NCBI RefSeq assembly: GCF_014705655.1
Contig: NZ_JACXIY010000021.1
Location: 1-33,501 of the forward strand
DNA length: 33,501 bases
Origin: Paenibacillus arenilitoris
GTDB lineage: Bacteria > Bacillota > Bacilli > Paenibacillales > Paenibacillaceae
Direction of reading: 5' to 3'
Positions 8,175 to 16,322 of this stretch are shown piece after piece. Numbering within the stretch: position 1 is the first letter of the stretch; every line of letters begins with the position of its first letter. Below the pieces are notes generated by a model. The model had not been told where the DNA came from and ran no database searches. It saw nothing but the letters and a program-made list of their open reading frames with translations. Made by a program: the position numbers and the translations under genes.

Positions 8175-8943
8175 CGCCATCCTCCTCCGATGCGACAAGC
8201 AGCTCGACGCGATGTTCCGCCAGTTTCTCCATGATCGCGCTCTCCGGCTTCCGATCGGTAACGAGCAGGTCGATGGATTCCAGTCCGGCGATGTTGTAGA
8301 ACATTTGGTCGCCGAACTTCGTATGGTCCGCGAGCACGATGACCTGGTTTGCCCGTTTAATCATTTCCCGCTTCACGGCGCCGTCCTCCACGTCGGGATA
8401 AGACAAGCCGTTCGCCGTTATGCCGCATGCGCCGAGAAATAATTTCTCCACTTGGTAATCCGCCAGCATATCGGTCGTGGACGGCCCGAACAGAAAGCGG
8501 TGCTGCACGTTCAATTCGCCGCCGAGCAGGTACGTTCTTACCGATTTCTTCTTGGACAGCGCATCCGCGATATCGATCGAGTTGGTTACGGCGACGACGT
8601 TCTCCGCAGTCAAATATTCGGCCGCGAATTGCACGGTAGTGGACGCGTCCATCATAATAAAGTCGCCGTTCTTGACGAGCGACGCGGCGAATTGCCCGAT
8701 CTCGCGCTTCACGCCCGACTCCCTGACCAGGCGTTCCTTGTACTCGTAAACTTCTTTCGTTTTTTTCGGAAGTACCGCTCCCCCGTGCGTCCGGATAATC
8801 AGGCCAAGCTCTTCCATCTTCAGCAGATCCCGGCGGGCCGTGTCCCTGGACACTTCGAACCGTTGGCAAATATCCTTGATGTCGATTCGTTGATTGCGGT
8901 TCAAATGCTCCATAATCGCGTTGATCCGCTCTTCTTGAAACAT
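8167..8943 (-). CDS. DeoR/GlpR-family transcriptional regulator
   Basis: About 258 residues. The N-terminal winged helix includes RIDIKDICQRFEVSRDTARRD, the DeoR signature (residues about 17-37), followed by THGGAVLP. The C-terminal sugar-phosphate-sensing domain contains DASTT, FLGACGIT and VVLADHTKFG, all typical of GlpR/DeoR sensors. It is the first gene of a three-gene operon and probably represses it, with release by a phosphorylated sugar. The ATG at 8943 has GGGAGGA with an 8-base spacer; the longer frame starting at 8976 lacks a ribosome site. Confidence 0.88.
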   Translation of the reverse strand: MFQEERINAIMEHLNRNQRIDIKDICQRFEVSRDTARRDLLKMEELGLIIRTHGGAVLPKKTKEVYEYKERLVRESGVKREIGQFAASLVKNGDFIMMDASTTVQFAAEYLTAENVVAVTNSIDIADALSKKKSVRTYLLGGELNVQHRFLFGPSTTDMLADYQVEKLFLGACGITANGLSYPDVEDGAVKREMIKRANQVIVLADHTKFGDQMFYNIAGLESIDLLVTDRKPESAIMEKLAEHRVELLVASEEDGDD

Positions 8944-8999
8944 GGGCTGATTCCTCCCTTTCTGAAAAATAAGCATAAATACGCATGATGCCTTAAGTC

Positions 9000-9028
9000 A
9001 TTATACAAAATTATATGCGCATTTGGAA
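9000..9028 (-). promoter_or_regulatory. Promoter of the DeoR-HAD-MFS operon
   Basis: On the minus strand TTCCAA (9028-9023) and a perfect TATAAT (9005-9000) are separated by 17 bases. The predicted transcript starts about 50 bases before the ATG. The palindrome ATGCGCAT (9015-9022) lies in the spacer, with related ACGCAT and ACGCAA words nearby, and could be an operator for autorepression. Confidence 0.55.
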
Positions 9029-9094
9029 GTGAATATCGTCATTTACGCAACATCAACAACAAATTACCGCTTAGGAAAGCGCATGTTTGCCGCA

Positions 9095-9132
9095 TAAAAA
9101 AAACCGCCAGGCGTGCTGGGCGCCAAGGCGGT
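9095..9132 (-). terminator. Terminator of the ABC/phosphatase operon
   Basis: ACCGCC (9103-9108) pairs with GGCGGT (9127-9132), extended inside by GCG/CGC. The A-run at 9095-9103 gives a U-tract for leftward transcription, placing the end of the five-gene operon 13 bases after the metallophosphoesterase stop. Confidence 0.75.
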
Positions 9133-9144
9133 GTTTGTTTTCTT

Positions 9145-10014
9145 TTATCCGAGTACCGGAAAATTCACTTGAAACTGCGCTCCTTCCACCCACGACCCTG
9201 TCGTAAAATCCCTGCCTCTGACGAGCACGCGGTCCTCGTAAACCTCGACGCAGTAGCCCTGGCTGCCGTCCTTGCGCTCATCCTCGTCCGTCCATAGATA
9301 GGCGACCGACGACGCATTGAACATGGCGGGCAACCGGCCGGCGCCGTCGTGGAAATTATGAGGCGCGTCAAGCTCCCAGTGCGTATGGCCCGTGAACAGA
9401 ATCGCGTGGCGATGCTTCGCGAGCACCGCTTTGAGCTCCGCGTCCTGCGTCACGCCGAACCAATTTTGCGCTTCGGAGGAGCCGGCCACCGTGTCCTTGA
9501 GCGGCTGGTGCAGGAAGACGAACGCCGGGCGGTCCGGCGACGCTTCCTCGCCAAGCTTCGCGTCCAGCCACGCCAGCTGCTCTTCCGACAAGTCGCAGAA
9601 CAAATCGAGCCCTTGCTCGGTTCCGAGGAAGATGAAGTGGAAGCCGCGGATCCAGTGATCATGGTAAGGACCGGTCATGTCCGTTGCCGTCAAGAAGCGG
9701 GCGAGGCGGTCCGGCCACACGCCCTGGGCGACGTCGTGATTGCCCATCGTGAACAGCAGCTCCGGCAGCCGGTCCTTATGCTTGTCCCAAATCCGGCGAA
9801 GCTCCGCGTATTCTTCGGGGAAGCCGCGGTCCGTCACATCCCCGACATGCATGATGCCGCAGGAGTCCGTCCGGTTGGCGGCGATATCCCGGAGCGCGCG
9901 GTCGAAATTGCGGTTATGCTCATGTTCCGGATCGTCGGTGACATGCGTATCCGTAATGACATGAAAGGCGAGAAGAGGGGATTCGGTTTGCTTTATTCGG
10001 CGATCGTCCTTCAT
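9145..10014 (-). CDS. Calcineurin-like metallophosphoesterase
   Basis: A 289-residue enzyme with the complete metal-ligand series of the family: D-x-H in ITDTHV (about residues 20-25), GDVTDRG, GNHD, a His in FLHQP, and GHTH. It hydrolyses phosphomonoesters or phosphodiesters with two metal ions. No signal peptide is seen, so it is cytosolic. The start at 10014 is part of an ATGA overlap with the stop of the upstream HAD gene. The frame is open for a further 300 bases upstream, but that part is antisense-like noise from the HAD gene. As the last gene of an ABC-import operon it may open imported phosphodiesters, like glycerophosphodiesterase GpdQ (inference). Confidence 0.88.
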   Translation of the reverse strand: MKDDRRIKQTESPLLAFHVITDTHVTDDPEHEHNRNFDRALRDIAANRTDSCGIMHVGDVTDRGFPEEYAELRRIWDKHKDRLPELLFTMGNHDVAQGVWPDRLARFLTATDMTGPYHDHWIRGFHFIFLGTEQGLDLFCDLSEEQLAWLDAKLGEEASPDRPAFVFLHQPLKDTVAGSSEAQNWFGVTQDAELKAVLAKHRHAILFTGHTHWELDAPHNFHDGAGRLPAMFNASSVAYLWTDEDERKDGSQGYCVEVYEDRVLVRGRDFTTGSWVEGAQFQVNFPVLG

Positions 10015-10817
10015 TTTCGCATAGATACCTCCCGGTTCTCGAATCGATCTTGAAAGCCAAGCTCCCGATAGGAGGAGACGACCGCGTCGGCGGCCGGCAA
10101 ATGATCCGCTCCGGCGTCTTGCGGCCCGGTTATGCCGATTGCCGCCGCCGCGTCCGCCGATTTGGCCATGAGCATGTCGCCGTTGGAATCTCCGATAACC
10201 GCAGCCTGCGCGGCGGGGACGGACAGCTTGCGGCAGGCGAGCTCGACCATATCGGGGTACGGCTTGCCCCTTTCCACTTGGTCGTTGCCGATAACGGCGG
10301 AGAAATAGCGCCGCAGGCCAAGCCACTGCAGATGCTTCTCGGCCGCGGCCGTTTCATCGGCCGTAACGACGGCGAGCGGGAGGCCGATTGTGCGGCATTG
10401 CTCCAGGAACGGCACAAGATCGGGCACGGCCCGGGCCGCCCGGGACTGCTCCAGCTGCTCGTTGGCGGCTTGGCTGCATTGCCGGGCCAGTACGGCCGCT
10501 TCCGCCCAGGACAGCCCCGACCGGTAGCCCTGCCACGCCAATAGCGTCAAAATATCGCCTACGGTCCCCATCGAGAAGGGGCCGTTGCGGTCGTAATCGG
10601 CGATCGCTCCGTCCGGCGCGCGGTACAATCCCCATAGCGCCGTTACGTCCATAAGCCGCGGCGATCGCTCCGTTGCTTCAAGCTCCCGGGAATAGAGGGA
10701 GAGCAAGAGGTCGGCCCAGTACCCCCAAGTGTACATAAAATCCATTAACGTCCCGTCTTTGTCGAACAAGATGGCTTGCACGTTGAAACGGGCGTCCTTT
10801 GCGAACAATTGCGGCAT
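10011..10817 (-). CDS. HAD-superfamily phosphatase (subfamily IA)
   Basis: A 268-residue protein with motif I FDKDGTLMD (about residues 18-26), motif II VVTADET, motif III region GKPYPD, and motif IV GDSNGDMLMAKSA. A long helical cap lies between motifs I and II (about residues 30-130), as in HAD-IA phosphatases. It probably removes phosphate from a small metabolite in the cytosol. GGAGG lies 10 bases before the ATG. It follows the lipoprotein gene by 17 bases and overlaps the metallophosphoesterase start by 4, so both hydrolases are made together with the importer. Confidence 0.85.
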   Translation of the reverse strand: MPQLFAKDARFNVQAILFDKDGTLMDFMYTWGYWADLLLSLYSRELEATERSPRLMDVTALWGLYRAPDGAIADYDRNGPFSMGTVGDILTLLAWQGYRSGLSWAEAAVLARQCSQAANEQLEQSRAARAVPDLVPFLEQCRTIGLPLAVVTADETAAAEKHLQWLGLRRYFSAVIGNDQVERGKPYPDMVELACRKLSVPAAQAAVIGDSNGDMLMAKSADAAAAIGITGPQDAGADHLPAADAVVSSYRELGFQDRFENREVSMRK

Positions 10818-10834
10818 GCAGCATGAGCCTCCAG

Positions 10835-12190
10835 TTATTTGTTAAGCTTGTCCAGCTCGCGCTGGGCGGTTTCTTTCGCTTCCTTCAGCGCTTCTTCGAC
10901 GGATTCGTTGCCGATCTGCACTTTGTCCGCCGCGATGGCGAGCGCGTCGTTGATTTTGCCGCCGGTCGGGTCGAGGAAAGGCGCCGACGCGTGGGCGGCC
11001 TGCTTCAGCGGGATCGTGCTTTGCGGATTGGACTCGCTGAACGCGACGAACTCGGGATTGTCGAGCGCGGATTCGCGCACGGCGATGTAGCCGGTGTTCA
11101 TCGACCAGAAGGCCGTGTTCTCCGCGTTCATGAAGAAGCTGAACCATTTGAAGGCGGCTTGCTGCTGCTCGGGGCTCGCTTTGGCCGGAATGCCCGCCAT
11201 GATCGCCGAAGCGACGGGCTTGCCTTCGCCGCCGCCTTCCCAGCCCGGCTGCTCCATGGCGCCCAGCTGCGCGAAGTCCAGATCGCCTTGGTCGCCGCTG
11301 GAGCCGGTATAGCCGGCGGCCTGGCCCTTCATGACGTCGTCGATCGTTTTGTACCAATATTCCCAGCCTTGGCCGCCGGAGTGAATGCGCATGATCTGAT
11401 CGTCATGAATCCATTTGCGGAACAGCTCCCAAGTCGAGACCCATTCCGGCGAATCGACCAACACGGTTTTGCCGTCGTCGCTCAGGATTTTGCCGCCTTT
11501 GCTCATCACGGCGTCGATCATATTGTCCTTGCCCCACATCGGCTCCCAGCCGTAGAAGGTCGTCTTGCCGTTCGCCTTCTCGGTCATCTTGGCCGCAGCC
11601 TCCGCCAGCGCCTCCCACGTGGTCAGCTCCTCGGGCTTGATGCCGTTCTTCTCGAGCGCGTCTTTGCGGTAGTACATCACCTGGGTCGTTCCGTACATCG
11701 GCAGGAAGTACTGCTTGCCGTCCACCTTGCCCTGCTCCAGAAACGTCCGGATAACATCTTCTTGATGGAAGCCGGCTTCTCCTGCGATCAAATCGTCGAG
11801 CGGCGCATAATAGCCTTTGCGCGCCCAATCGACGTTGGAGGACAAGACGGCGGCGGGCACGTCTCCCGATACGATCGCGGCTTGAAGCTTCTGCTCGGTC
11901 TCGGCGTAATCCGCCTGAACGACGGGCTTTACGATCACTTCCTGCTGCGAAGCGTTGAACTTATCGATCAGCAGCTGCATGTTCTCGCCGAGCTTGCCGC
12001 CGAGGCCGTACCAGAATTCGATCGCGACCGGCTCCGCGGCGGACGGGCTCTCGGACGGGCTCGTCGCTCCCGCATTTGCCGCGGGGGAATTGGCCGGATT
12101 GCCGGCATTGCCGGCATTCGTGCCGCAAGCCGTCGTCAATAGAATGGAAGTCAGCGCGATTCCGGAAATCATTTTTTTAACCTTCGTCAT
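10835..12190 (-). CDS. Extracellular solute-binding lipoprotein of a carbohydrate/G3P-type ABC importer
   Basis: 451 residues. The N-terminus is a lipoprotein signal, with a basic start, a hydrophobic core and a lipobox ending TTAC (Cys about 22), followed by a long Ala/Asn/Pro/Ser-rich linker (about 23-55) typical of Gram-positive lipoproteins. The mature part is family 1 (UgpB/MalE-like): IEFWYGLGG, PVVQADYAETEQKLQAAI, YGTTQVMYYRKDAL and W-rich stretches (GWEYWYKTI). GGAGTG precedes the ATG. It follows two permease genes; no ATPase gene is present, so an MsmX-like shared ATPase is probably used. UgpB-like architecture plus two hydrolase genes suggests a phosphorylated ligand, but sugars remain possible. 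Confidence 0.87.
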   Translation of the reverse strand: MTKVKKMISGIALTSILLTTACGTNAGNAGNPANSPAANAGATSPSESPSAAEPVAIEFWYGLGGKLGENMQLLIDKFNASQQEVIVKPVVQADYAETEQKLQAAIVSGDVPAAVLSSNVDWARKGYYAPLDDLIAGEAGFHQEDVIRTFLEQGKVDGKQYFLPMYGTTQVMYYRKDALEKNGIKPEELTTWEALAEAAAKMTEKANGKTTFYGWEPMWGKDNMIDAVMSKGGKILSDDGKTVLVDSPEWVSTWELFRKWIHDDQIMRIHSGGQGWEYWYKTIDDVMKGQAAGYTGSSGDQGDLDFAQLGAMEQPGWEGGGEGKPVASAIMAGIPAKASPEQQQAAFKWFSFFMNAENTAFWSMNTGYIAVRESALDNPEFVAFSESNPQSTIPLKQAAHASAPFLDPTGGKINDALAIAADKVQIGNESVEEALKEAKETAQRELDKLNK

Positions 12191-12219
12191 GTTTGATTCA
12201 CTCCGTTTTAGTTTTTTTC

Positions 12220-13062
12220 TTACCCTTTGCTTGCGCCTGCGGACAGGTTGACGCTGCGGATGATCGTTTTCTGCGTGAATACGAACAGGATGATCAACGG
12301 GGCGATCGTCATGGCGCTGGCGGCCATAATGAGCGGCCACTTGAGCCCGTATGCGCCTCCTTCGACGAAAAAGCCGCGAAGACCGGCCGATACCAATTGC
12401 AGATTCGGATCCTTGGTGATGAGCATCGGCCAGAAATAATTGTTGTACTGCTCGATAAACGTAATGAGCGCGAGCACGGCGAAGGAAGAGCGCGTCAGCG
12501 GAAGCAGAATCGTCCACAATACGCGAAAATGCGACGCGCCGTCGATTTTGCCGGCTTCGACCAGCTCGTGGGAAACTTGAAGAAAGGCTTGCCTGATCAG
12601 AAAAATCGAGAATACGCTGACGCAGTTCGATAAAATAAGGCCGCCGTACGAATTCAGCAATTGCAGCTTGCCGAGCACGACGTAGCTTGGCAAGTACGTA
12701 GCCGTGGCGGGCACCATGTAGCCGACCAGAATGGCGGAGGTGAAGAGGCCCTTCAAGCGGAACTTCATATGGGTCAAGGCGTAAGCCATCATCCCGGAAT
12801 TGACGATTTGAAGGACGCCGATGGCTCCGGCGACGAACACGCTGTTCAGCAAATAACGGGTGAACGGCGCCGCCGCCCAAGCTTCCGCAAAATTGCTCCA
12901 CAACGCCGTCTGCGGCCAGAGCGTCGGCGGAAATTGCCAAATCTCGTCGTTCGTCTTCAAGGCGCTGCTCGCCATCCAATAGAACGGGAAAGCCATAAGG
13001 ATCGCCGCCGCGGCGAGCGTGGCATGACGGGCGAGAACGCCGAGGCGTCTTAAGTGGTGCAT
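12220..13062 (-). CDS. ABC transporter permease (UgpE/MalG-like)
   Basis: 280 residues, about six membrane segments, with the permease EAA loop at HELVEAGKIDGASHFRVLWTILLPL (contacts the ATPase) and a C-terminal end typical of the MalG/UgpE class. It forms the membrane channel with the permease encoded 21 bases upstream. The gap to the following lipoprotein gene is 29 bases. The order permease-permease-binding protein differs from the commoner binding-protein-first order. Confidence 0.88.
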   Translation of the reverse strand: MHHLRRLGVLARHATLAAAAILMAFPFYWMASSALKTNDEIWQFPPTLWPQTALWSNFAEAWAAAPFTRYLLNSVFVAGAIGVLQIVNSGMMAYALTHMKFRLKGLFTSAILVGYMVPATATYLPSYVVLGKLQLLNSYGGLILSNCVSVFSIFLIRQAFLQVSHELVEAGKIDGASHFRVLWTILLPLTRSSFAVLALITFIEQYNNYFWPMLITKDPNLQLVSAGLRGFFVEGGAYGLKWPLIMAASAMTIAPLIILFVFTQKTIIRSVNLSAGASKG

Positions 13063-13083
13063 AGCGATGCTCCTTCCTGCGGA

Positions 13084-13965
13084 TTAGGTATAATGGACGG
13101 TGCGCCGGCCCATGAAGAAGGAGAGCAGAGACAGCGCGACGCAGCCCAGAATTAACGTAATGGCGATCGAGGACGCTTCGCCGATCTCGAAGGACGTAAA
13201 CGCGGATTGATAGTAAAGATAGAGCAGCGTACGGGTCGATCCGGCCGGCCCGCCTTGCGTCAGCACGTTGATCTGATCGTACGCCTGCAGCGCTTGAATG
13301 GTCTGGACGATCACAAGGAAGAACGTCGTCGGCGAGATGAGCGGCAGCGTGACGTTCAACAATTTGCGCCACGGGCTCGCGCCGTCCAGCTCCGCCGCTT
13401 CGAGCAGATCGGAGGGTACGTTGTTGATGGCGACCAGGTAGAAGATCATGCTCCAGCCGGCGGATTTCCAGACGGTGACGAGCAGGACGCCGACGAGCGC
13501 CCAATTCGGATCCTCCAGCCAGCGGATGCCTTCGATGCCGACGGCTTGAAGCGCGTTGTTGGCCAGTCCGACGTCGGGCTCGTAGATCCATGACCATACG
13601 ATGGACACGGCGACCGTGGGCGTCACCCAAGGCGAGAACATGAGCGTCCGATAGACGGCGCCGCCCCCGAGCTTCCGGTTCAGAAGCAAGGCAAGCAGCA
13701 GGCCGGCGACGATAATGGGTACGACGCTGCCGAGACAGAACAGGACGGTGACGCGAAGCGAGTCGTAAAAGTTCGGATTCGCGAGAAGATTCCGGTAGTT
13801 ATCGAATCCGACGAACACCTTCTCCGGGCTCATGAAATCCCATTCCATGAAGCTTAGGCAGATCACGTATCCGAGCGGGAAGAACCAGAACAGGACGAGC
13901 GGGACCAGGGCCGGCAGCGTGAACAGCAGGGCTTGGAGATCACCGTACAATCGGGCTAGCTTCAT
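13084..13965 (-). CDS. ABC transporter permease (UgpA/MalF-like)
   Basis: 293 residues with about six membrane segments; the first is LLFTLPALVPLVLFWFFPLGYVICLSF. The EAA loop SDLLEAAELDGASPWRKLLNVTLPL is complete. It has an excellent ribosome site (AAGGAGG, 5-base spacer). It is the first gene of the five-gene leftward operon and is divergent from the GbsR-type regulator. Confidence 0.88.
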   Translation of the reverse strand: MKLARLYGDLQALLFTLPALVPLVLFWFFPLGYVICLSFMEWDFMSPEKVFVGFDNYRNLLANPNFYDSLRVTVLFCLGSVVPIIVAGLLLALLLNRKLGGGAVYRTLMFSPWVTPTVAVSIVWSWIYEPDVGLANNALQAVGIEGIRWLEDPNWALVGVLLVTVWKSAGWSMIFYLVAINNVPSDLLEAAELDGASPWRKLLNVTLPLISPTTFFLVIVQTIQALQAYDQINVLTQGGPAGSTRTLLYLYYQSAFTSFEIGEASSIAITLILGCVALSLLSFFMGRRTVHYT

Positions 13966-13982
13966 TTTTCCTCCTTCTTTAC

Positions 13983-14062
13983 CGTACGAATATTATTGAA
14001 TCTTTGGTATAATACAGGATGTTGTTGCAAGTTTTCGGCAATCGTTCAAAAATTATTGTACG
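13983..14062. promoter_or_regulatory. Divergent control region with an 18-bp imperfect inverted repeat
   Basis: The left arm (13983-14000, beginning CGTACGAATA) and right arm (14045-14062, ending TTATTGTACG) are complementary at 14 of 18 positions, with 44 bases between. Between them lies TATAAT (14008-14013) on the plus strand; the same stretch read leftward gives TATTAT. Placement between the ABC operon and a GbsR-like regulator makes it a candidate operator. A second small inverted repeat, GACC-T7-GGTC, follows at about 14071-14085. Confidence 0.4.
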
Positions 14063-14147
14063 ATCAATCGACCTTTTTTTGGTCAATATACTGTTAAATC
14101 GACATGAATATTATGTAAATCAGACATCTGAGGAGGAAGGCGAACCG

Positions 14148-14750
14148 GTGAAAACGAAGACGATCGGCAAAATGCAGGAGCCTTCGTCGCCTCGCGAGGA
14201 GCTTAGGGCCAAGGTGATCGACGCAATCGCGCAGACGATGGATCTTTACGGCGTTAATTATTCGTTCGGGCAGCTGTACGGCATTATGTTTTTTGAGGAT
14301 AAGCCGCTGACGCTGGAGGAAATGAAGACGAGCATGTGCATGAGCAAGAGCAATATGAGCTATGCGGTCCGTTCGCTCGTCGAATCCAAAATGGTCACGA
14401 AGCTGAACGAGAAGGAGGAGCGCAAAGACCTGTACGTAGCGGAGACGGACTTCTTCAAGGCGTTCCAGTCCTTCTTCACGACGAAGCTGCAGCGGGAGAT
14501 CGACGTCATGCGCGAGGCGATCGACGCGGTCATCCCGGAGCTGTCGGAAACGATCCTGAAGCTGGATACGCCCGAGGAGGAGCGAAGGCTGTGCCTGGAG
14601 GATCTTCATAAGCTGAAGCACGCGGTCGGCTACTATGAATGGCTGCAGCAATTCGTTCTGGATTTGCAAAGCGGCAAGTACTTCAAGGCGGAGCGGGATG
14701 CGGTGGAGGAGATACGCTTGAAAGGAGGCCATTCCGTTGAAAATAAGTGA
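14148..14750 (+). CDS. GbsR-family (MarR-like) transcriptional regulator
   Basis: About 200 residues. The winged-helix part has the GbsR signature region DLYGVNYSFGQLYGIMFFEDKPLTLEEMKTSMCMSKSNMSYAVRSL (quoted in two parts here: YGVNYSFGQLYGIMFF, then MSKSNMSYAVRSL), followed by ERKDLYVAE and a helical C-terminal dimerisation region. Family members include B. subtilis GbsR (choline-sensing repressor of glycine-betaine genes) and OpcR. The GTG at 14148 follows TGAGGAGG (14129-14136); an upstream ATG at 14019 would lie inside the promoter. It is divergent from the ABC operon and overlaps the MerR gene. It probably controls the importer, perhaps in answer to a choline-type compound (inference). 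Confidence 0.83.
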   Translation: MKTKTIGKMQEPSSPREELRAKVIDAIAQTMDLYGVNYSFGQLYGIMFFEDKPLTLEEMKTSMCMSKSNMSYAVRSLVESKMVTKLNEKEERKDLYVAETDFFKAFQSFFTTKLQREIDVMREAIDAVIPELSETILKLDTPEEERRLCLEDLHKLKHAVGYYEWLQQFVLDLQSGKYFKAERDAVEEIRLKGGHSVENK

Positions 14751-15123
14751 TTTGTCCCGGTTAACCGGCGCAAGCACGCGGTCCATCAGGCACTACGAGA
14801 AGAAAAAGCTGATTCAAGCCGTTCGTCTCGATAATAACTACAGGGAGTTTGACGAGACGGCCGTCGAACGCATTCGAATCATTCAGCTCTATCTGGGCCT
14901 CGGGCTGACGGCCGAGCAGATCGAGAATATATTGGGCTGCGAGGTCGCGGTTCCCGATCAATATGAATATTGCGAAGAAATGGTCGGCATCTATCGGGAG
15001 AAATCGGAATCGATCGATAAACAAATCCAGGCGTTGACGGTCGTTAAGGAACAGCTGGACCAACAAATCGACACGATGATCGCCAAGCGGGAGTCTAAAG
15101 CGGCGAAGCCTCTGCTCGCCTGA
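14737..15123 (+). CDS. MerR-family transcriptional regulator
   Basis: 128 residues: an N-terminal MerR helix-turn-helix (MKISDLSRLTGASTRSIRHYEKKKLI, split as MKISDLSRLTGAS and RSIRHYEKKKLI), then YREFDETAVERIRII and a long dimerisation helix (about residues 75-120). Two Cys residues (LGCEV, YEYCEE) are present but not a metal-binding cluster. It starts with TTG at 14737 after AAAGGAGG (14720-14728) and overlaps the GbsR stop by 14 bases, so it is co-transcribed with it. MerR proteins act on promoters with over-long spacers; one such promoter lies 1 kb downstream, before the imine-reductase-like gene. Confidence 0.85.
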   Translation: MKISDLSRLTGASTRSIRHYEKKKLIQAVRLDNNYREFDETAVERIRIIQLYLGLGLTAEQIENILGCEVAVPDQYEYCEEMVGIYREKSESIDKQIQALTVVKEQLDQQIDTMIAKRESKAAKPLLA

Positions 15124-15132
15124 ACGGGAAGA

Positions 15133-15165
15133 AAGCCCCCGGATTCAATAATCCTCCGGGGGCTT
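15133..15165. terminator. Bidirectional hairpin between converging MerR and reductase genes
   Basis: AAGCCCCCGG (15133-15142) and CCGGGGGCTT (15156-15165) form a perfect 10-bp GC-rich stem with a 13-base loop, between the MerR stop and the reductase stop. There is no long U-tract on either side, so efficiency may be moderate. Confidence 0.65.
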
Positions 15166-15182
15166 CTCGGGCTTTAGCGGAT

Positions 15183-16139
15183 TTAAGCGCCAGACCTTCT
15201 GGACAGCAGCTCGGCCAGCCGCCCGAAGCCGTCCTCGCCTAGGCCCTCGTCGATGGCCCGCCGGGCAAGCGCTCTGGCCGCGCTTAGGACGCTTGCGTCA
15301 ATGCCGTGATGCTCGGCGGCATGAATAATGTGCGCCATGCCCGCCTCGGCCGACACGAGATTGGATGCATCGCCCGGATAGCGGCCTTCGTCCGCTTCGT
15401 CCGCTATCCCGGTTATAATGTCGGGCAAGATGGCCGCGATACCTCGCGCGTGAACCGCAAAATCTTTTGCGGAAATATGCTCGGAGGCGGCCAAGGCGAG
15501 GGCATGGACATAACCGCTCATGGACGTCCAGAAGAGGTCCAATAGAGCCACGTCGTGCGCGGCAGCGCGCCCGGGATCGGAGCCGAGATAGGAAGCGGTG
15601 CCGCCCAGGCTAGACAGGGCCGATTGAACGTTTCGATAGACAGACTCCGGCCCGCTGTACAAGATCGATGCCGCGGGAGTTCCGATGGACGGGGTCGGGG
15701 TCATGATCGCCCCGTCGAGGTAATCGATGCCGTGCCCGGCAGCCCATGCGGCCATCTCGCGGGCCCGCGCCGGCGTGTCGGCGGTGAGGTTGACGAGCGT
15801 CCGGCCTTGGAGCTCGCTTCCTACGGGCGCGAGTATGGATTGTACGGCGTCGTAGTCCAGCACGCAAACGATGACGAGCGGACTCGCAGCGACCGCGCCG
15901 CCGATCGTATCCGCGAGAACCGCGCCTTCCTTAACGAGCGCATCCGTCTTGCCGGCGGACCGGTTCCACACGGTGGCGAGGTGACCGTTCTTTACAAACG
16001 CGCCGGCGAGCGCCCGCTCCATCGGCCCCATCCCGATTATCGTCACCGGCATGCGCGAATCTTGTTTCGCGACCGTCTCCTCCCCGATCGGTCTGCTATT
16101 GCCATTTTGCTCATTTCCGCTGCGGTTATTGTTCTCCAC
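15183..16139 (-). CDS. NAD(P)-dependent oxidoreductase, imine-reductase / 3-hydroxyisobutyrate-dehydrogenase-like
   Basis: 318 residues. After an unusual polar N-terminal extension (about residues 1-29) comes a Rossmann fold with VTIIGMGPMERALAGAF and the NADPH-type TVWNRSAGK. DGAIMTPTPSIGTP and a C-terminal helical dimerisation domain (from about residue 195) match the imine reductase/reductive aminase group more than the classical hydroxyacid dehydrogenases. It would reduce C=N or C=O bonds in the cytosol; the substrate is unknown. It starts with GTG at 16139 (GGGAGG, 8-base spacer). It is preceded by a MerR-type promoter and diverges from a DMT transporter, a typical inducible detoxification arrangement. 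Confidence 0.82.
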   Translation of the reverse strand: MENNNRSGNEQNGNSRPIGEETVAKQDSRMPVTIIGMGPMERALAGAFVKNGHLATVWNRSAGKTDALVKEGAVLADTIGGAVAASPLVIVCVLDYDAVQSILAPVGSELQGRTLVNLTADTPARAREMAAWAAGHGIDYLDGAIMTPTPSIGTPAASILYSGPESVYRNVQSALSSLGGTASYLGSDPGRAAAHDVALLDLFWTSMSGYVHALALAASEHISAKDFAVHARGIAAILPDIITGIADEADEGRYPGDASNLVSAEAGMAHIIHAAEHHGIDASVLSAARALARRAIDEGLGEDGFGRLAELLSRRSGA

Positions 16140-16172
16140 AGGAAATGCCTCCCTTCATTTAGGTTCAAGCTT

Positions 16173-16204
16173 ATACTAAAGGTTGACACTAGTGTGAAAG
16201 TCAA
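16173..16204 (-). promoter_or_regulatory. MerR-type promoter and operator
   Basis: On the minus strand TTGACT (16204-16199) and TAGTAT (16178-16173) are 20 bases apart, 2-3 longer than normal, and the spacer is filled by a near-perfect palindrome (16183-16198) with the perfect core ACACTAGTGT (16186-16195). Long spacers with a central dyad are the hallmark of MerR-activated promoters. The -10 box is about 34 bases before the reductase GTG. The dyad is also shared with the divergent DMT gene. Confidence 0.65.
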
Positions 16205-16322
16205 GCGTTCGGCGGCTGCAGCGTATAAACGCGCTTTTTTGGGGGATGACTTGCGGAAGCGTTGGAAGTACAATAGGAAGCGGCATCAAACTCGGCAAGG
16301 CAAGGAAAGGCGGACTCCCGGC

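Noticed and set aside
10799..12142. 447-codon plus-strand frame opposite the solute-binding lipoprotein
   Set aside because: Composition dominated by Arg, Leu and Ala with no motif; antisense to a well-supported gene.
12191..13630. Long upstream extension of the solute-binding protein frame across both permease genes
   Set aside because: Arg/His-rich, shadow-like composition antiphase to real permease genes; the lipoprotein signal and ribosome site fix the true start at 12190.
15555..16322. Long upstream extension of the second DMT transporter frame
   Set aside because: It is antisense to the reductase gene and rich in Arg/Gly; the hydrophobic protein starts at 16323 with a ribosome site.
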